64,000 bases of DNA from JBKDZR01 sp047971485 (GCA_047971485.1 JBKDZR010000019.1:1-64000), one strand, 5' to 3'; positions 41,892 through 50,668 are shown, numbered from the stretch's first letter. A program made the numbers and translations. Notes: a model not told the origin generated them from the sequence alone.

Positions 41892-43765
41892 GCGCTTTTC
41901 GCCGACTGACCTTGGCGAATACGGGCGATTAATAAAACCAAGGCAGCGGGGGTCATGCCCTCAATGCGAGACGCTTGGGCAATGGAGATAGGGCGATCCT
42001 GCGAAAGCTTGGCCTGAATTTCCGCAGACAAGCCGGAAAGCGCCGCATAATCAAAATCTTCCGGAATGATCAGCTGCTCTTCCTTACGCAACAGTTTGGC
42101 ATCTTTTTCCTGCCGATCCACATATTTTGCGTAGAGCGCATCCCGTTCCAACTGAACCTGTATTTCCGGGTTCACATGCCGCAACGTTTCGTCCAGCGTG
42201 GCCAGGATCGAAAAGCGAACATCCGGAAATGACAAAAGATCATAGCCATTTCGCCGCCCCCCGTCTGCACTGATGTTGATACCACGATCCCGCAAAGCAG
42301 ATGGCCGAAACTGTGCTGAGCGCAGCAAAGCTGCGCCTTCTTCCAGCGCTTCGTGCTTTCTGTGATACACCTCAGCGCGCTTAGCGCCCACACAGCCCAA
42401 AGCTATCCCAAAGTCGGTCAGCCGTTGATCTGCATTATCTGCCCGCAATGAAAGACGAAATTCAGCGCGCGATGTGAACATCCGGTAAGGTTCAGACACA
42501 CCGCGACTGGTCAGGTCATCAATCATGACACCAATATAGCTGTTACTGCGCGAGAACGTGACCGCCTCGTGCCCATGCACCGCCCTTGCGGCATTCAATC
42601 CCGCGACAAGCCCTTGTGCAGCGGCTTCTTCATACCCAGTGGTCCCGTTAATTTGCCCGGCAAGATAGAGACCCGGTACAGTCCGCAACTGCAGTGATGA
42701 GTTCAAAGCACGTGGATCAATGTAATCATATTCAATGGCGTAGCCCGGCTGAAGAATTGAAACCTTTTCTAGCCCTGCGATAGAGCGAACATAGCTTTCC
42801 TGAACATCCCGAGGTAAAGAAGTTGAAATACCATTCGGGTAAACCGTGGGATCATCCAAGCCTTCTGGCTCAAGAAACACCTGATGGCTGATTTTATCCG
42901 CAAACCGAACCACCTTGTCTTCAATTGATGGGCAGTATCGCGGACCAACCCCATCGATCCGGCCACCATACATGGCTGAGCGTGACAGGTTTTTCTCGAT
43001 AATATCATGTGTTTGCTGGTTTGTGTGGGTAATCCCACAACTTACCTGTCGACACGATAACTGCGTCGATAAAAAAGAGAAGAAAGTAGGATCCTCATCG
43101 CCAGGCTGCATATCCAGCTTTGCCCAGTCAATCGTTCGCCCATCCAACCGAGGCGGCGTTCCGGTTTTCAAACGACCCAGTGGCAACCCCATATCACGAA
43201 ACCGTTGAGAAAGCCCTGTTGCAGATTTCTCGCCCATCCGGCCAGCAGGATAAGAGTCCTCGCCGATATGAATCATCCCGCCCAGGAATGTACCTGTGGT
43301 GACGATAACGGTACGACACGGAACCCTACTGTCATCAGCCAAGACAACATGGTCAATGCCACTTTCTGACAAGGCAATATCGACAACCTCACCTTCGATA
43401 ATCGTCAGGTTCGGTGTCGCGTCGAGTCGGCGAGTCATCTCATGCCGATAACGCCGACGATCAGATTGGGCACGCGGCCCTTGTACCGCCGGACCCTTGC
43501 GACGATTAAGCAAACGAAATTGGATGCCAGCGTAATCCGCCACACAGCCCATAAGGCCATCCAGAGCATCAATCTCACGGACCAAATGGCCTTTGCCCAA
43601 CCCACCAATCGCTGGGTTGCAAGACATGACCCCTGCTGAATCCGCCCTTAACGTGACCAGTGCAACAGAAACACCCATACGAGCCGCTGCATGGGCTGCT
43701 TCGCATCCAGCATGGCCAGCACCAATGACAAGAACATCGAAACCGTTTTGTTTCACGTGAAACAC
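41888..43765 (-). CDS. mnmG: tRNA uridine-5-carboxymethylaminomethyl modification enzyme MnmG (GidA)
   Basis: FAD enzyme that, with MnmE, installs the cmnm5 group on U34 of several tRNAs. The 625-residue protein has the FAD-binding DVLVIGAGHAGCEAAHAAARMG near residue 10. It also has NPAIGGLGKGHLVREIDALDG, VQGPRAQSDRRRYR and the two-Cys region of the family, with a helical C-terminal tail that binds tRNA. The first six residues, MFHVKQ, are encoded by a parS site. It is followed by rsmG with an ATGA overlap and preceded by mnmE with a 3-base gap, placing both tRNA-modification partners in one operon. Confidence 0.98.
   Translation of the reverse strand: MFHVKQNGFDVLVIGAGHAGCEAAHAAARMGVSVALVTLRADSAGVMSCNPAIGGLGKGHLVREIDALDGLMGCVADYAGIQFRLLNRRKGPAVQGPRAQSDRRRYRHEMTRRLDATPNLTIIEGEVVDIALSESGIDHVVLADDSRVPCRTVIVTTGTFLGGMIHIGEDSYPAGRMGEKSATGLSQRFRDMGLPLGRLKTGTPPRLDGRTIDWAKLDMQPGDEDPTFFSFLSTQLSCRQVSCGITHTNQQTHDIIEKNLSRSAMYGGRIDGVGPRYCPSIEDKVVRFADKISHQVFLEPEGLDDPTVYPNGISTSLPRDVQESYVRSIAGLEKVSILQPGYAIEYDYIDPRALNSSLQLRTVPGLYLAGQINGTTGYEEAAAQGLVAGLNAARAVHGHEAVTFSRSNSYIGVMIDDLTSRGVSEPYRMFTSRAEFRLSLRADNADQRLTDFGIALGCVGAKRAEVYHRKHEALEEGAALLRSAQFRPSALRDRGINISADGGRRNGYDLLSFPDVRFSILATLDETLRHVNPEIQVQLERDALYAKYVDRQEKDAKLLRKEEQLIIPEDFDYAALSGLSAEIQAKLSQDRPISIAQASRIEGMTPAALVLLIARIRQGQSAKSA
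43749..43764. other. parS: parS site 3 (at the mnmG start codon)
   Basis: Perfect TGTTTCACGTGAAACA covering codons 1-6 of mnmG, so the start codon sits at the edge of a ParB-binding site. It is about 3.2 kb from the start of the predicted origin, the nearest of the three sites. Confidence 0.95.
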
Positions 43766-43768
43766 TCC

Positions 43769-45055
43769 TCACTTGCCCAGGCAAAAGCTTCGAAAGATCT
43801 CATCCAATACGTGTTCCACATCAATCCGGCCAACCAGTGCATCCAGCGCAAGGACCGATTGACGAAGTGCTTCAGCCGCAAATTCGGCTCGATCTTGACC
43901 CGCTTCTATCTCGGATCGGGCTGATTCCAAAAGGGTCGCCGTCTTTGCTATGGCAATTCTATGCCGTTCATGAACCGCACTGCCTGCATGAGAGGCACGC
44001 GCTGCCAGAATTCGACACACATCGGCAACCAGGCGGTCAACACCCCGTCCGGTTAACCCTGAAACGGCAGCAATGTTCCCTTGCAAAAGATCCGCTTTAC
44101 CCTGCAACACCAGATCATCCTTTTGCAAATCAAGCTGATCAGGGACAGATCCATCCGTCAAAACGATTCTCAGATCCGCTGATTCTGCCCGTTTCAACGC
44201 CCGATCGATCCCCATGGCTTCAACATGATCTTCGGTTTGGCGCAGCCCCGCAGTGTCGAGAAAAGTCACTGGCAAGCCGTTAAGATCCATACGGACCTCG
44301 ATCACATCCCGTGTTGTTCCTGCGATATCTGAGGTCAACGCCGCATCACGACCGGCTAACATATTGAGAAGTGTTGATTTTCCAATATTTGGTGGCCCAA
44401 GAATAGCCACTTCAAAACCATCCCGGATCCGTTCCGCAACTTTTTGGCCCGCCAGATCATGATGCAATCCGGCCTCAACCTGCTCAATAAGGTCCAGAAC
44501 CTCTGGCCCGACATCCACTGGGACCTCTTCATCGGCAAAATCGATCGTAGCTTCAAGCAAGGCCATTGCGCGGATCAAACACTTTCGCCAAATCTCAACA
44601 CGCTGCCCCAATTCACCAGACAGCAATCGCAGGGCCTGACGCCGTTGCTCTTCCGTCTCGGCCTCGATCAAATCAGCCAGGCCCTCAACCTCGGTCAGGT
44701 CAAGGCAGCCATTATCCAAGGCCCGCCGGGTGAATTCACCTGGCTCGGCCAGCCGACATCCCGGTTGATCAGACAGAACCTGAAGCATTGCCTGTACCAC
44801 AGCGCGGCTGCCATGGAGATGAAATTCGACGACATCCTCACCGGTAAAACTGGCCCCGGCCTGAAAATAAACGCACAACGCCTGGTCCAGATGCAGCCCA
44901 TCCGGATCCGTCAAGGTTACCAAGCTGGCAATGCGCGGTCGTGTCAGACGCCCCGCCAAGGCCCGCAAAACCGATTGCGCAGCAGGTCCGGATACGCGCA
45001 TGACAGAAACGCCAGCTTTTCCCTGTGCCGAAGCAAGGGCGTATATTGTATCCAT
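43769..45055 (-). CDS. mnmE: tRNA modification GTPase MnmE (TrmE)
   Basis: GTPase partner of MnmG in wobble-uridine modification. The 428 residues begin MDTIYALASAQGKAGVSV. They comprise the folate-binding N-terminal domain, a helical domain, an inserted G domain (VAILGPPNIGKSTLLNMLAG as G1, DIAGTTRDVIE as G2, DTAGLRQTEDHVE as G3) and the C-terminal FCLGK with the catalytic Cys. G1 has Asn-Ile where most homologues have Asn-Val. It lies 19 bases after rho and three bases before mnmG. Confidence 0.97.
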   Translation of the reverse strand: MDTIYALASAQGKAGVSVMRVSGPAAQSVLRALAGRLTRPRIASLVTLTDPDGLHLDQALCVYFQAGASFTGEDVVEFHLHGSRAVVQAMLQVLSDQPGCRLAEPGEFTRRALDNGCLDLTEVEGLADLIEAETEEQRRQALRLLSGELGQRVEIWRKCLIRAMALLEATIDFADEEVPVDVGPEVLDLIEQVEAGLHHDLAGQKVAERIRDGFEVAILGPPNIGKSTLLNMLAGRDAALTSDIAGTTRDVIEVRMDLNGLPVTFLDTAGLRQTEDHVEAMGIDRALKRAESADLRIVLTDGSVPDQLDLQKDDLVLQGKADLLQGNIAAVSGLTGRGVDRLVADVCRILAARASHAGSAVHERHRIAIAKTATLLESARSEIEAGQDRAEFAAEALRQSVLALDALVGRIDVEHVLDEIFRSFCLGK

Positions 45056-45074
45056 AACCTATAAATACACTATA

Positions 45075-46358
45075 TCAGGTGTTCATAGAATCGAAGAACT
45101 CGGCATTGGTCTTGGTCTGCTTCAATTTTGACAGCAGGAATTCAACCGCATCCGTGGTTCCCATCGGGTTCAGGATCCGCCGCAAAACAAAGGTTTTCTG
45201 CAAATCGCCTTTATCTGTCAGCAGGTCTTCCTTACGAGTACCAGATTTCAGGATGTCAATCGCCGGGAAGACACGCTTGTCGGCAACCTTACGATCCAGA
45301 ACGATTTCCGAGTTCCCGGTACCTTTGAATTCTTCGAAAATCACCTCATCCATCCGGCTGCCTGTGTCGATCAGTGCCGTTGCGATGATCGTCAGGGACC
45401 CACCCTCTTCAATGTTCCGAGCCGCCCCGAAGAAGCGCTTGGGGCGTTGCAGCGCATTGGCATCAACACCACCGGTCAAAACCTTGCCCGATGACGGAAC
45501 CGTCGTGTTGTAGGCACGGCCCAAACGGGTGATCGAATCAAGCAGGATCACCACATCCCGCTTGTGTTCAACCAGACGTTTGGCCTTTTCGATCACCATT
45601 TCTGACACGGCAACATGGCGCGAAGCAGGTTCATCAAATGTCGATGAGATCACCTCACCCTTCACCGAACGTTGCATGTCGGTGACTTCTTCAGGCCGTT
45701 CATCGATCAGAAGAACGATCAGATAGCATTCAGGATGGTTTTTTTCGATCGAATTCGCGATGTTTTGCAGCAACACCGTCTTCCCCGTACGCGGGGGTGC
45801 AACAATCAGGCTGCGCTGACCCTTCCCGATGGGCGCAACCAGATCAATGATCCGGGCCGAGCGGTCGCGGATGGTCGGATCCTCGATCTCCATCTTCAGC
45901 CGCTCGTCGGGATAAAGCGGCGTAAGGTTATCGAAATTGATTTTGTGGCGCGCGCGCTCAGGGTCTTCGAAGTTGATCTTCGTGACCTTGGTCATGCAAA
46001 AATAGCGTTCATTCTCGCGCGGGGCCTGGATCACGCCGTCGATCGTGTCCCCGGTGCGCAGGCTGAACTGTCTGATTGTTTCAGGAGAAACGTAAATATC
46101 ATCTGGACCAGGAAGATAGTTCGCTTCCGGTGAACGCAGAAATCCGAATCCGTCCTGGAGCACCTCAAGCACCCCATCACCAGAGATTTCCCAGCCTTCC
46201 TCTGCCCGCTCGCGCAGGATCTGGAACATCATCTCGCCCTTGCGCATGGTCGAGGCGTTCTCGATTTCAAGCTCTTCGGCCATGGCAAGCAGATTTTTGG
46301 GGCTTTTCCCCTTCAGATCGGCCAGATTCAGCTTTTCCTGGGTCACGGCTATATTCAT
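45075..46358 (-). CDS. rho: transcription termination factor Rho
   Basis: Hexameric RNA-dependent ATPase that terminates transcripts. The 427-residue protein has the N-terminal Rho_N helix region (LNLADLKGKSPKNLLAMAEEL) and the cold-shock RNA-binding domain (GVLEVLQDGFGFLRSPEANYLPGPDDIYVS). The ATPase has Walker A (IVAPPRTGKTVLLQ), Walker B (DVVILLDSITRLGRAYN) and the Q/R-loops. This is a compact Rho without an inserted domain. hemJ is 115 bases upstream on the same strand, and the mnmE-mnmG-rsmG-par genes follow closely. Confidence 0.98.
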   Translation of the reverse strand: MNIAVTQEKLNLADLKGKSPKNLLAMAEELEIENASTMRKGEMMFQILRERAEEGWEISGDGVLEVLQDGFGFLRSPEANYLPGPDDIYVSPETIRQFSLRTGDTIDGVIQAPRENERYFCMTKVTKINFEDPERARHKINFDNLTPLYPDERLKMEIEDPTIRDRSARIIDLVAPIGKGQRSLIVAPPRTGKTVLLQNIANSIEKNHPECYLIVLLIDERPEEVTDMQRSVKGEVISSTFDEPASRHVAVSEMVIEKAKRLVEHKRDVVILLDSITRLGRAYNTTVPSSGKVLTGGVDANALQRPKRFFGAARNIEEGGSLTIIATALIDTGSRMDEVIFEEFKGTGNSEIVLDRKVADKRVFPAIDILKSGTRKEDLLTDKGDLQKTFVLRRILNPMGTTDAVEFLLSKLKQTKTNAEFFDSMNT

Positions 46359-46473
46359 CGAACTCCACGCAGCCGGCCTGTTTGGCCGCTCGTCTCACAC
46401 TTCATGGGAAATCACGCGGACGGACGCCCGACCTTGGGTTGATACGGGTCCCTGACCAACGAGTCAATCTTTC

Positions 46474-46929
46474 TCAGAAAGGGCGGGCAATCACCGAGAT
46501 CACGATGACGATCAACAGCAAAGTCGGCAGTTCATTCATCATCCGGTAAGTTCGACCGGTTAGCCTGTTCCTGTCAGCAGCCAAATCCTTTCTGCGCCGC
46601 GCCAACCAATGGTGGAACCAGCTCATGCCCAGGATGCCAGCGGCCTTCGTCCAGGGCCAGATCGCGCCCCAGTCCAGGATTCCGGGGGTCAGAACAAGCA
46701 TCAGTCCGAAAACCCAGGTTGCGATCATGGCAGGGTTCATGATTGCCCGCAGAAGCCGGATTTCCATGGTTTCGAACAACGCGGTGGTTTCGGCCCCGAT
46801 CTGCGTAACCCGTTCAACATGGTAAACGTATAACCTGGGCAGATAGAACAAACCTGCCATCCACGCGATCACCGAGATCACATGAAGAGATTTGATCCAA
46901 GGATAGTAGTCGATCAGCAGGTTGGTCAT
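46474..46929 (-). CDS. hemJ: protoporphyrinogen oxidase HemJ (CopD-like membrane protein)
   Basis: Membrane enzyme of heme synthesis that oxidises protoporphyrinogen IX in bacteria lacking HemG and HemY. The 151 residues have four hydrophobic segments. The conserved SLHVISVIAWMAGLFYLPRLYVYH supplies the essential His and Arg positions, and MEIRLLRAIMNPAMIATW follows; the C-terminus ends in VISVIARPF. AAAGGA lies five bases before ATG 46929. It borders the predicted replication origin, in the place where hemE or hem genes flank origins in other alphaproteobacteria. Confidence 0.93.
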   Translation of the reverse strand: MTNLLIDYYPWIKSLHVISVIAWMAGLFYLPRLYVYHVERVTQIGAETTALFETMEIRLLRAIMNPAMIATWVFGLMLVLTPGILDWGAIWPWTKAAGILGMSWFHHWLARRRKDLAADRNRLTGRTYRMMNELPTLLLIVIVISVIARPF

Positions 46930-47327
46930 CTCGATCCTTTCAAGTCTGAACAAAAAATAAAAATATAAGAAAAGAAAAGATGTGGTTGTTATAGATCCTG
47001 TGGATGACTTGAATCATTGGGTTGCTCACAGAAAAACCCACTGGGGACAATCCCGGGCCATTTTTGGCATTGGCTGGATGTGTAAAGAAAATATCATATA
47101 TTTCAATAGGAAAGCAGATGAAGTTTAACAACGTCCTGTGGATAACTCACGGGATAGTTGTTTTGCTTTCCTTCCGTACACAGTGCTGTGTCATGGATTG
47201 TCCCCTGTGGAGGATCGTCTCACGGAATGGGGGAAAGTGGCGTGGGGCATGGGGGCTTGTCGGCGGGGCCGGATCAGTCCACTACTGATCAACCCGTTGC
47301 CGGCAAGTCATTCACAGGGTTGTCCAC
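46930..47327. other. oriC: predicted chromosomal replication origin (oriC)
   Basis: A 398-base intergenic region between divergent hemJ and maf. It contains one perfect DnaA box (TGTGGATAA, 47137-47145) and three one-mismatch boxes (TGTGGATGA 46999-47007, TCATTCACA 47308-47316, TTGTCCACA 47320-47328). A 30-base run at 46951-46980 has only four G/C bases and could be the unwinding element. A GANTC methylation site lies at 47011-47015. Gene order (rho, hem gene, origin, maf, aroE, coaE, dnaQ) matches alphaproteobacterial origin neighbourhoods such as that of Caulobacter, and parABS is 0.6-7 kb away. No TTAA-N7-TTAA CtrA site was seen. Confidence 0.85.
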
Positions 47328-47927
47328 ATGCCGCATCCGATCGTTCTGGCCTCTGGCTCTGAAATCCGGGCACAACTGTTGCGGTCTGCCGGGGTGATGG
47401 TTGAAACGGCTCGGCCCCGGGTCGATGAAGAGGCGGTGAAGCGGTCAATGGTGGCCGAAGGGGCCCTGCCCCGCGATATCACCGACGCCCTTGCCGAGAT
47501 GAAGGCCCGCAAGATTTCGGAACGTTATCCTGATGCTTTGGTCATTGGATGTGATCAAGTTATTGATTTTAAAAAAGAAATATTATCAAAATCGGATTCA
47601 CCTGCGGCCGCACGGGATCAGTTGGCCCTGCTGAGCGGCCAGACGCATGCCCTGCTATCCGCCGCTGTGATCTGTCAGGCTGGTCGCCCTCTCTGGCGCC
47701 ATGTCGGCGTGGCCCGGCTGACCATGAGGGTGCTGTCGGATGCCTATCTGGATGCGTATATCCAACGAAACTGGGACAGCATTCGCCATTCCGTCGGGGC
47801 CTATAAGCTGGAAGAAGAAGGTGTGCGCCTGTTTTCGCGCATTGAGGGCGATTACTGGACGATTCTAGGGATACCGCTGCTTGAACTGCTGTCTTACCTG
47901 ACCCTGAGAAAGGAAATCGACGGATGA
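47328..47927 (+). CDS. maf: Maf-family nucleoside triphosphate pyrophosphatase
   Basis: Hydrolyses modified or non-canonical nucleotides (dTTP/UTP or 7-methyl-GTP type; subtype not resolved). The 199-residue protein opens PHPIVLASGSEIRAQLLRSAG with the Maf S-x-S-x-x-R motif and has ALVIGCDQVIDF and HSVGAYKLEEEGVRLFSRIEGD. The start codon overlaps a DnaA-box-like 9-mer. Codons 78-88 lie in an exceptionally AT-rich stretch (47560-47592, 3 G/C in 33). It is coupled to aroE by an ATGA overlap. Confidence 0.95.
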   Translation: MPHPIVLASGSEIRAQLLRSAGVMVETARPRVDEEAVKRSMVAEGALPRDITDALAEMKARKISERYPDALVIGCDQVIDFKKEILSKSDSPAAARDQLALLSGQTHALLSAAVICQAGRPLWRHVGVARLTMRVLSDAYLDAYIQRNWDSIRHSVGAYKLEEEGVRLFSRIEGDYWTILGIPLLELLSYLTLRKEIDG

Positions 47928-48757
47928 CCAAAGTGGGCATTCCTCTCGCCGGCGTGATCGGTGATCCGGTGTCTCACAGCCGCTCGCCCCGGTTGCATGC
48001 GCATTGGCTGGGCAGATGCGGGTTGAATGGTCATTACGTACCGTTACCGGTGGCTGCACGAGACCTGGAAATGGTGTTGCAGGCCCTGCCCCGCGCGGGG
48101 TTTGTCGGGGTCAACATCACCGTTCCCCATAAGGAGGCTGTGCTGGACCTGGCCGATAACGTGACCAGCGTGGCGCGGCGGATCGGGGCGGCCAACACCC
48201 TTACCTTTCGTCCCGATGGTCGGATTCATGCCGATAATACCGATGCCTTTGGTTTCTCCCAGTCGCTGCGTCAGGCGGTGCCGGACTGGAAACCGAAGGC
48301 CGGGCCGGTCACTGTTTTCGGCGCGGGGGGCGCGGCGCGTGCGGTTCTGGTTGCGCTGATCGACAAGGGGGTGCCAGATATCCGGTTGCTCAACCGTACG
48401 CGTGAACGGGCCGAGGCGCTGGCGCGGCACATTGGTGGGCCGATAACCGTGCATGACTGGGATGATGCCCCGGCGATGGTTGCCGACAGCGATATGGTGG
48501 TGAATACCACCTCGCTTGGCATGGTCGGCCAACCGCCGTTTCCGGATATCCTGACGACGCTTCGACCCGGGACGATTGCCACCGATATCGTTTATACGCC
48601 GCTTGAGACGCCCTTCCTGCTGGCGGCTGCCCGGCAGGGCGCGCGGACAGTTGATGGTCTGGGCATGTTGCTGCATCAGGCTGTTCCGGGATTTGAGCGG
48701 TGGTTTGGCGCCCTGCCCGAGGTCGATGCGGCAACCCGGGCCGCCGCACTCGGATGA
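47924..48757 (+). CDS. aroE: shikimate dehydrogenase (NADP+)
   Basis: Reduces 3-dehydroshikimate to shikimate in aromatic amino acid synthesis. The 277 residues include GVIGDPVSHSRSPRLHAHWL (substrate-binding Ser pair), GVNITVPHKEAVLDLAD with the catalytic Lys, and NTDAFGF. The NADP-binding loop VFGAGGAARAVLVALIDKG and the C-terminal DGLGMLLHQA follow. Its start overlaps maf and its stop overlaps coaE (both ATGA). Confidence 0.98.
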   Translation: MTKVGIPLAGVIGDPVSHSRSPRLHAHWLGRCGLNGHYVPLPVAARDLEMVLQALPRAGFVGVNITVPHKEAVLDLADNVTSVARRIGAANTLTFRPDGRIHADNTDAFGFSQSLRQAVPDWKPKAGPVTVFGAGGAARAVLVALIDKGVPDIRLLNRTRERAEALARHIGGPITVHDWDDAPAMVADSDMVVNTTSLGMVGQPPFPDILTTLRPGTIATDIVYTPLETPFLLAAARQGARTVDGLGMLLHQAVPGFERWFGALPEVDAATRAAALG

Positions 48758-49347
48758 CGCGGCCCTTCGTACTGGGCCTGACCGGATCGGTGGGCATGGG
48801 CAAGTCGACCACGGCGGGCCTGTTCGCGCAGGCCGGTTGTGCGGTCTGGGATGCCGATGCCGCCGTTCATCGGCTTTACGAACCCGGTGGGGCGGCAGTG
48901 GCCCCAATCGGTCGGCTTTGCCCCCAGGCGGTGGTCGATGGCGGGATTAGCCGGCCGGCGCTGAAGGCGTGGATGGCGCGGGATCCCGGCGCCTTGCAGG
49001 CGATCGAAGCCGTGGTCCATCCCCTGGTTCAGGCCGATCGTGCGGCTTTCCTGGCCGGGGCCACGGCGGATATCGTAGTTCTGGACGTGCCGCTGCTGTT
49101 CGAGATTGGCAGCGTGGCCGAGACTGACGCCGTGGTTGTCGTTACTGCCCCGCCCGAGGTTCAGCGTGCACGTGTCCTCGCCCGTCCGGGCATGACCGAG
49201 GCCCATCTTGATGCCATCCTTGCCAAACAGATGCCGGATGCGGAAAAGAGGAAGCGCGCGGATTACCTTGTCGAGACCACGACGGTCGCGGCTGCCCAAA
49301 GCGCCGTCAACGCCATCGTAAATGAAATCAGGGCCCGGCATGCGTGA
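48754..49347 (+). CDS. coaE: dephospho-CoA kinase
   Basis: Phosphorylates dephospho-CoA, the last step of coenzyme A synthesis. The 197 residues begin MTRPFVLGLTGSVGMGKSTTA with the P-loop, then VWDADAAVHRLY, VVLDVPLLFEIG and the lid region (ARPGMTEAHLDAILAKQMP). Start ATG 48754 overlaps the aroE stop (ATGA). Its end overlaps dnaQ by 8 bases. Confidence 0.97.
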   Translation: MTRPFVLGLTGSVGMGKSTTAGLFAQAGCAVWDADAAVHRLYEPGGAAVAPIGRLCPQAVVDGGISRPALKAWMARDPGALQAIEAVVHPLVQADRAAFLAGATADIVVLDVPLLFEIGSVAETDAVVVVTAPPEVQRARVLARPGMTEAHLDAILAKQMPDAEKRKRADYLVETTTVAAAQSAVNAIVNEIRARHA

Positions 49348-50035
49348 GATTGTTCTTGATACGGAAACAACTGGCTTCGATCCGTTTTCCGGTGACCGGA
49401 TCGTTGAAATCGGTGGGGTGGAACTGTTCAACCACATGCCCACCGGCAAGACCTATCATCAATATATCAACCCCCAGCGGGACATGCCCGAAGAGGCGCT
49501 GGCCGTGCACGGGATCACTGAGGAATTTTTGGCCGACAAGCCGGTTTTCGCCAAGATCGCGCAGGATTTCATTGATTTTGTCGGCGATGCGCGGCTGGTG
49601 ATCCATAACGCCGCCTTTGATATGAAATTCCTGAATGCGGAACTGGGCTGGGTGGGGTTGCCCACCCTGCCCGACAGCCAGGCGCTGGATACGCTGAACC
49701 TGGCGCGCCGGAAATTTCCCGGGTCACCGGCCACACTGGATGCGTTGTGCCGCCGTTTCGGGATCGACAATTCCGCGCGGGAAAAGCACGGGGCGCTGCT
49801 CGATTCCGAGATTCTGGCCGAAGTTTACCTGGAACTGATCGGTGGCCGCCAGCCTGGGTTGGTTCTGACCGCCAGCCGTCAGGATACTGCGGGTGGAGAC
49901 ACCGCAGCCTGGCGTCCCCGGCCCCGCCCCCAGCCCTTGCCGGCGCGGATTACCGAGACGGAAAAGGCGGCCCATGCCGCCTTTGTCGAGACCCTGGGCC
50001 CCGAGTGTCAGTGGCGGCGTTTTCAGCCGGACTGA
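49340..50035 (+). CDS. dnaQ: DNA polymerase III epsilon subunit (proofreading exonuclease)
   Basis: 3'-5' proofreading exonuclease of the replicative polymerase. The 231 residues have all three exonuclease motifs: IVLDTETTGFDP (Exo I, catalytic Asp-Glu), LVIHNAAFDMKFL (Exo II), and HGALLDSEILAEVYLEL (Exo III-epsilon, His and Asp). The C-terminal ~50 residues form a flexible Pro-rich linker and a polymerase-binding tail. ATG 49340 lies within the coaE end. Last gene of the maf-aroE-coaE-dnaQ operon running away from the predicted origin. Confidence 0.97.
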   Translation: MREIVLDTETTGFDPFSGDRIVEIGGVELFNHMPTGKTYHQYINPQRDMPEEALAVHGITEEFLADKPVFAKIAQDFIDFVGDARLVIHNAAFDMKFLNAELGWVGLPTLPDSQALDTLNLARRKFPGSPATLDALCRRFGIDNSAREKHGALLDSEILAEVYLELIGGRQPGLVLTASRQDTAGGDTAAWRPRPRPQPLPARITETEKAAHAAFVETLGPECQWRRFQPD

Positions 50036-50050
50036 GCACCGCCGGGCACG

Positions 50051-50067
50051 GGGTTTTGTGAAAACCC
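50051..50067. terminator. bidirectional terminator between dnaQ and secB
   Basis: GGGTTTT (50051-50057), GTG loop, AAAACCC (50061-50067): a perfect stem between convergent genes. Confidence 0.6.
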
Positions 50068-50070
50068 GGA

Positions 50071-50583
50071 TCAGGCGTTGCCGGCCGGTTCGCTGTTCAC
50101 GCTGGGCGCGGCCCCTTGGGCAGCTGCGCGGCGCTGGATTTCCTGGCGGTAAATGCCCATGAAATCAACGTTATCCAGGTTCAGCGGCGGAAAGCCCCCA
50201 TCGCGGGTCACATCCGATACGATGCGGCGGACAAAGGGAAACAGCATCCGCGGGCATTCGATCAGCAGGAAGGGATGCAGCTGTTCCTCGGGCACGCCTT
50301 CGATCTGGAACACGCCACCGTAATCCAGTTCCAGCACAAAGAGAACCTCTTGGGTTTCCTTGTTTTTCGAGGTGATGTTGAACTTGGTCACCACTTCGTA
50401 CTGGTTCTCGGCTGGACGCTTCTTGGCGTCGAGATTGACCTGGACCTGAATGTCCGGCTGCACATCGCCCTTGATCCCCTTTTGGGCAACGATGTTTTCA
50501 AAGGACATATCGCGGACGAATTGCCCCAGAACCTGCATTTTCACCTGTGGCGGCTGTGCGGCGCCGTTGGTCTGATCGCTCAT
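50071..50583 (-). CDS. secB: protein-export chaperone SecB
   Basis: Cytosolic tetrameric chaperone that holds secretory proteins unfolded and hands them to SecA. The 170 residues include VKMQVLGQFVRDMSFENIVAQKG, VQVNLDAKKRP and VLELDYGGVFQIEGVPEEQLHPFLLIECPR. The C-terminal region has FPFVRRIVSDVTRDGGFPPLNLDNVDF, the SecB core. ATG 50583 is the family start; the open frame upstream is not conserved in character. It lies 85 bases downstream of fxsA on the same strand. Confidence 0.97.
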   Translation of the reverse strand: MSDQTNGAAQPPQVKMQVLGQFVRDMSFENIVAQKGIKGDVQPDIQVQVNLDAKKRPAENQYEVVTKFNITSKNKETQEVLFVLELDYGGVFQIEGVPEEQLHPFLLIECPRMLFPFVRRIVSDVTRDGGFPPLNLDNVDFMGIYRQEIQRRAAAQGAAPSVNSEPAGNA

Positions 50584-50668
50584 CGTCTTCTCCGTGATAT
50601 CTGTTGGCGCCTGACTACCAGCTTGCTTTGGCCGCGACAACAGCAGGGGCCGTGGCTGTGCAGGCCTG

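Noticed and set aside
46930..47327. CtrA-type regulation of the origin
   Set aside because: No TTAA-N7-TTAA motif was found in the intergenic region.
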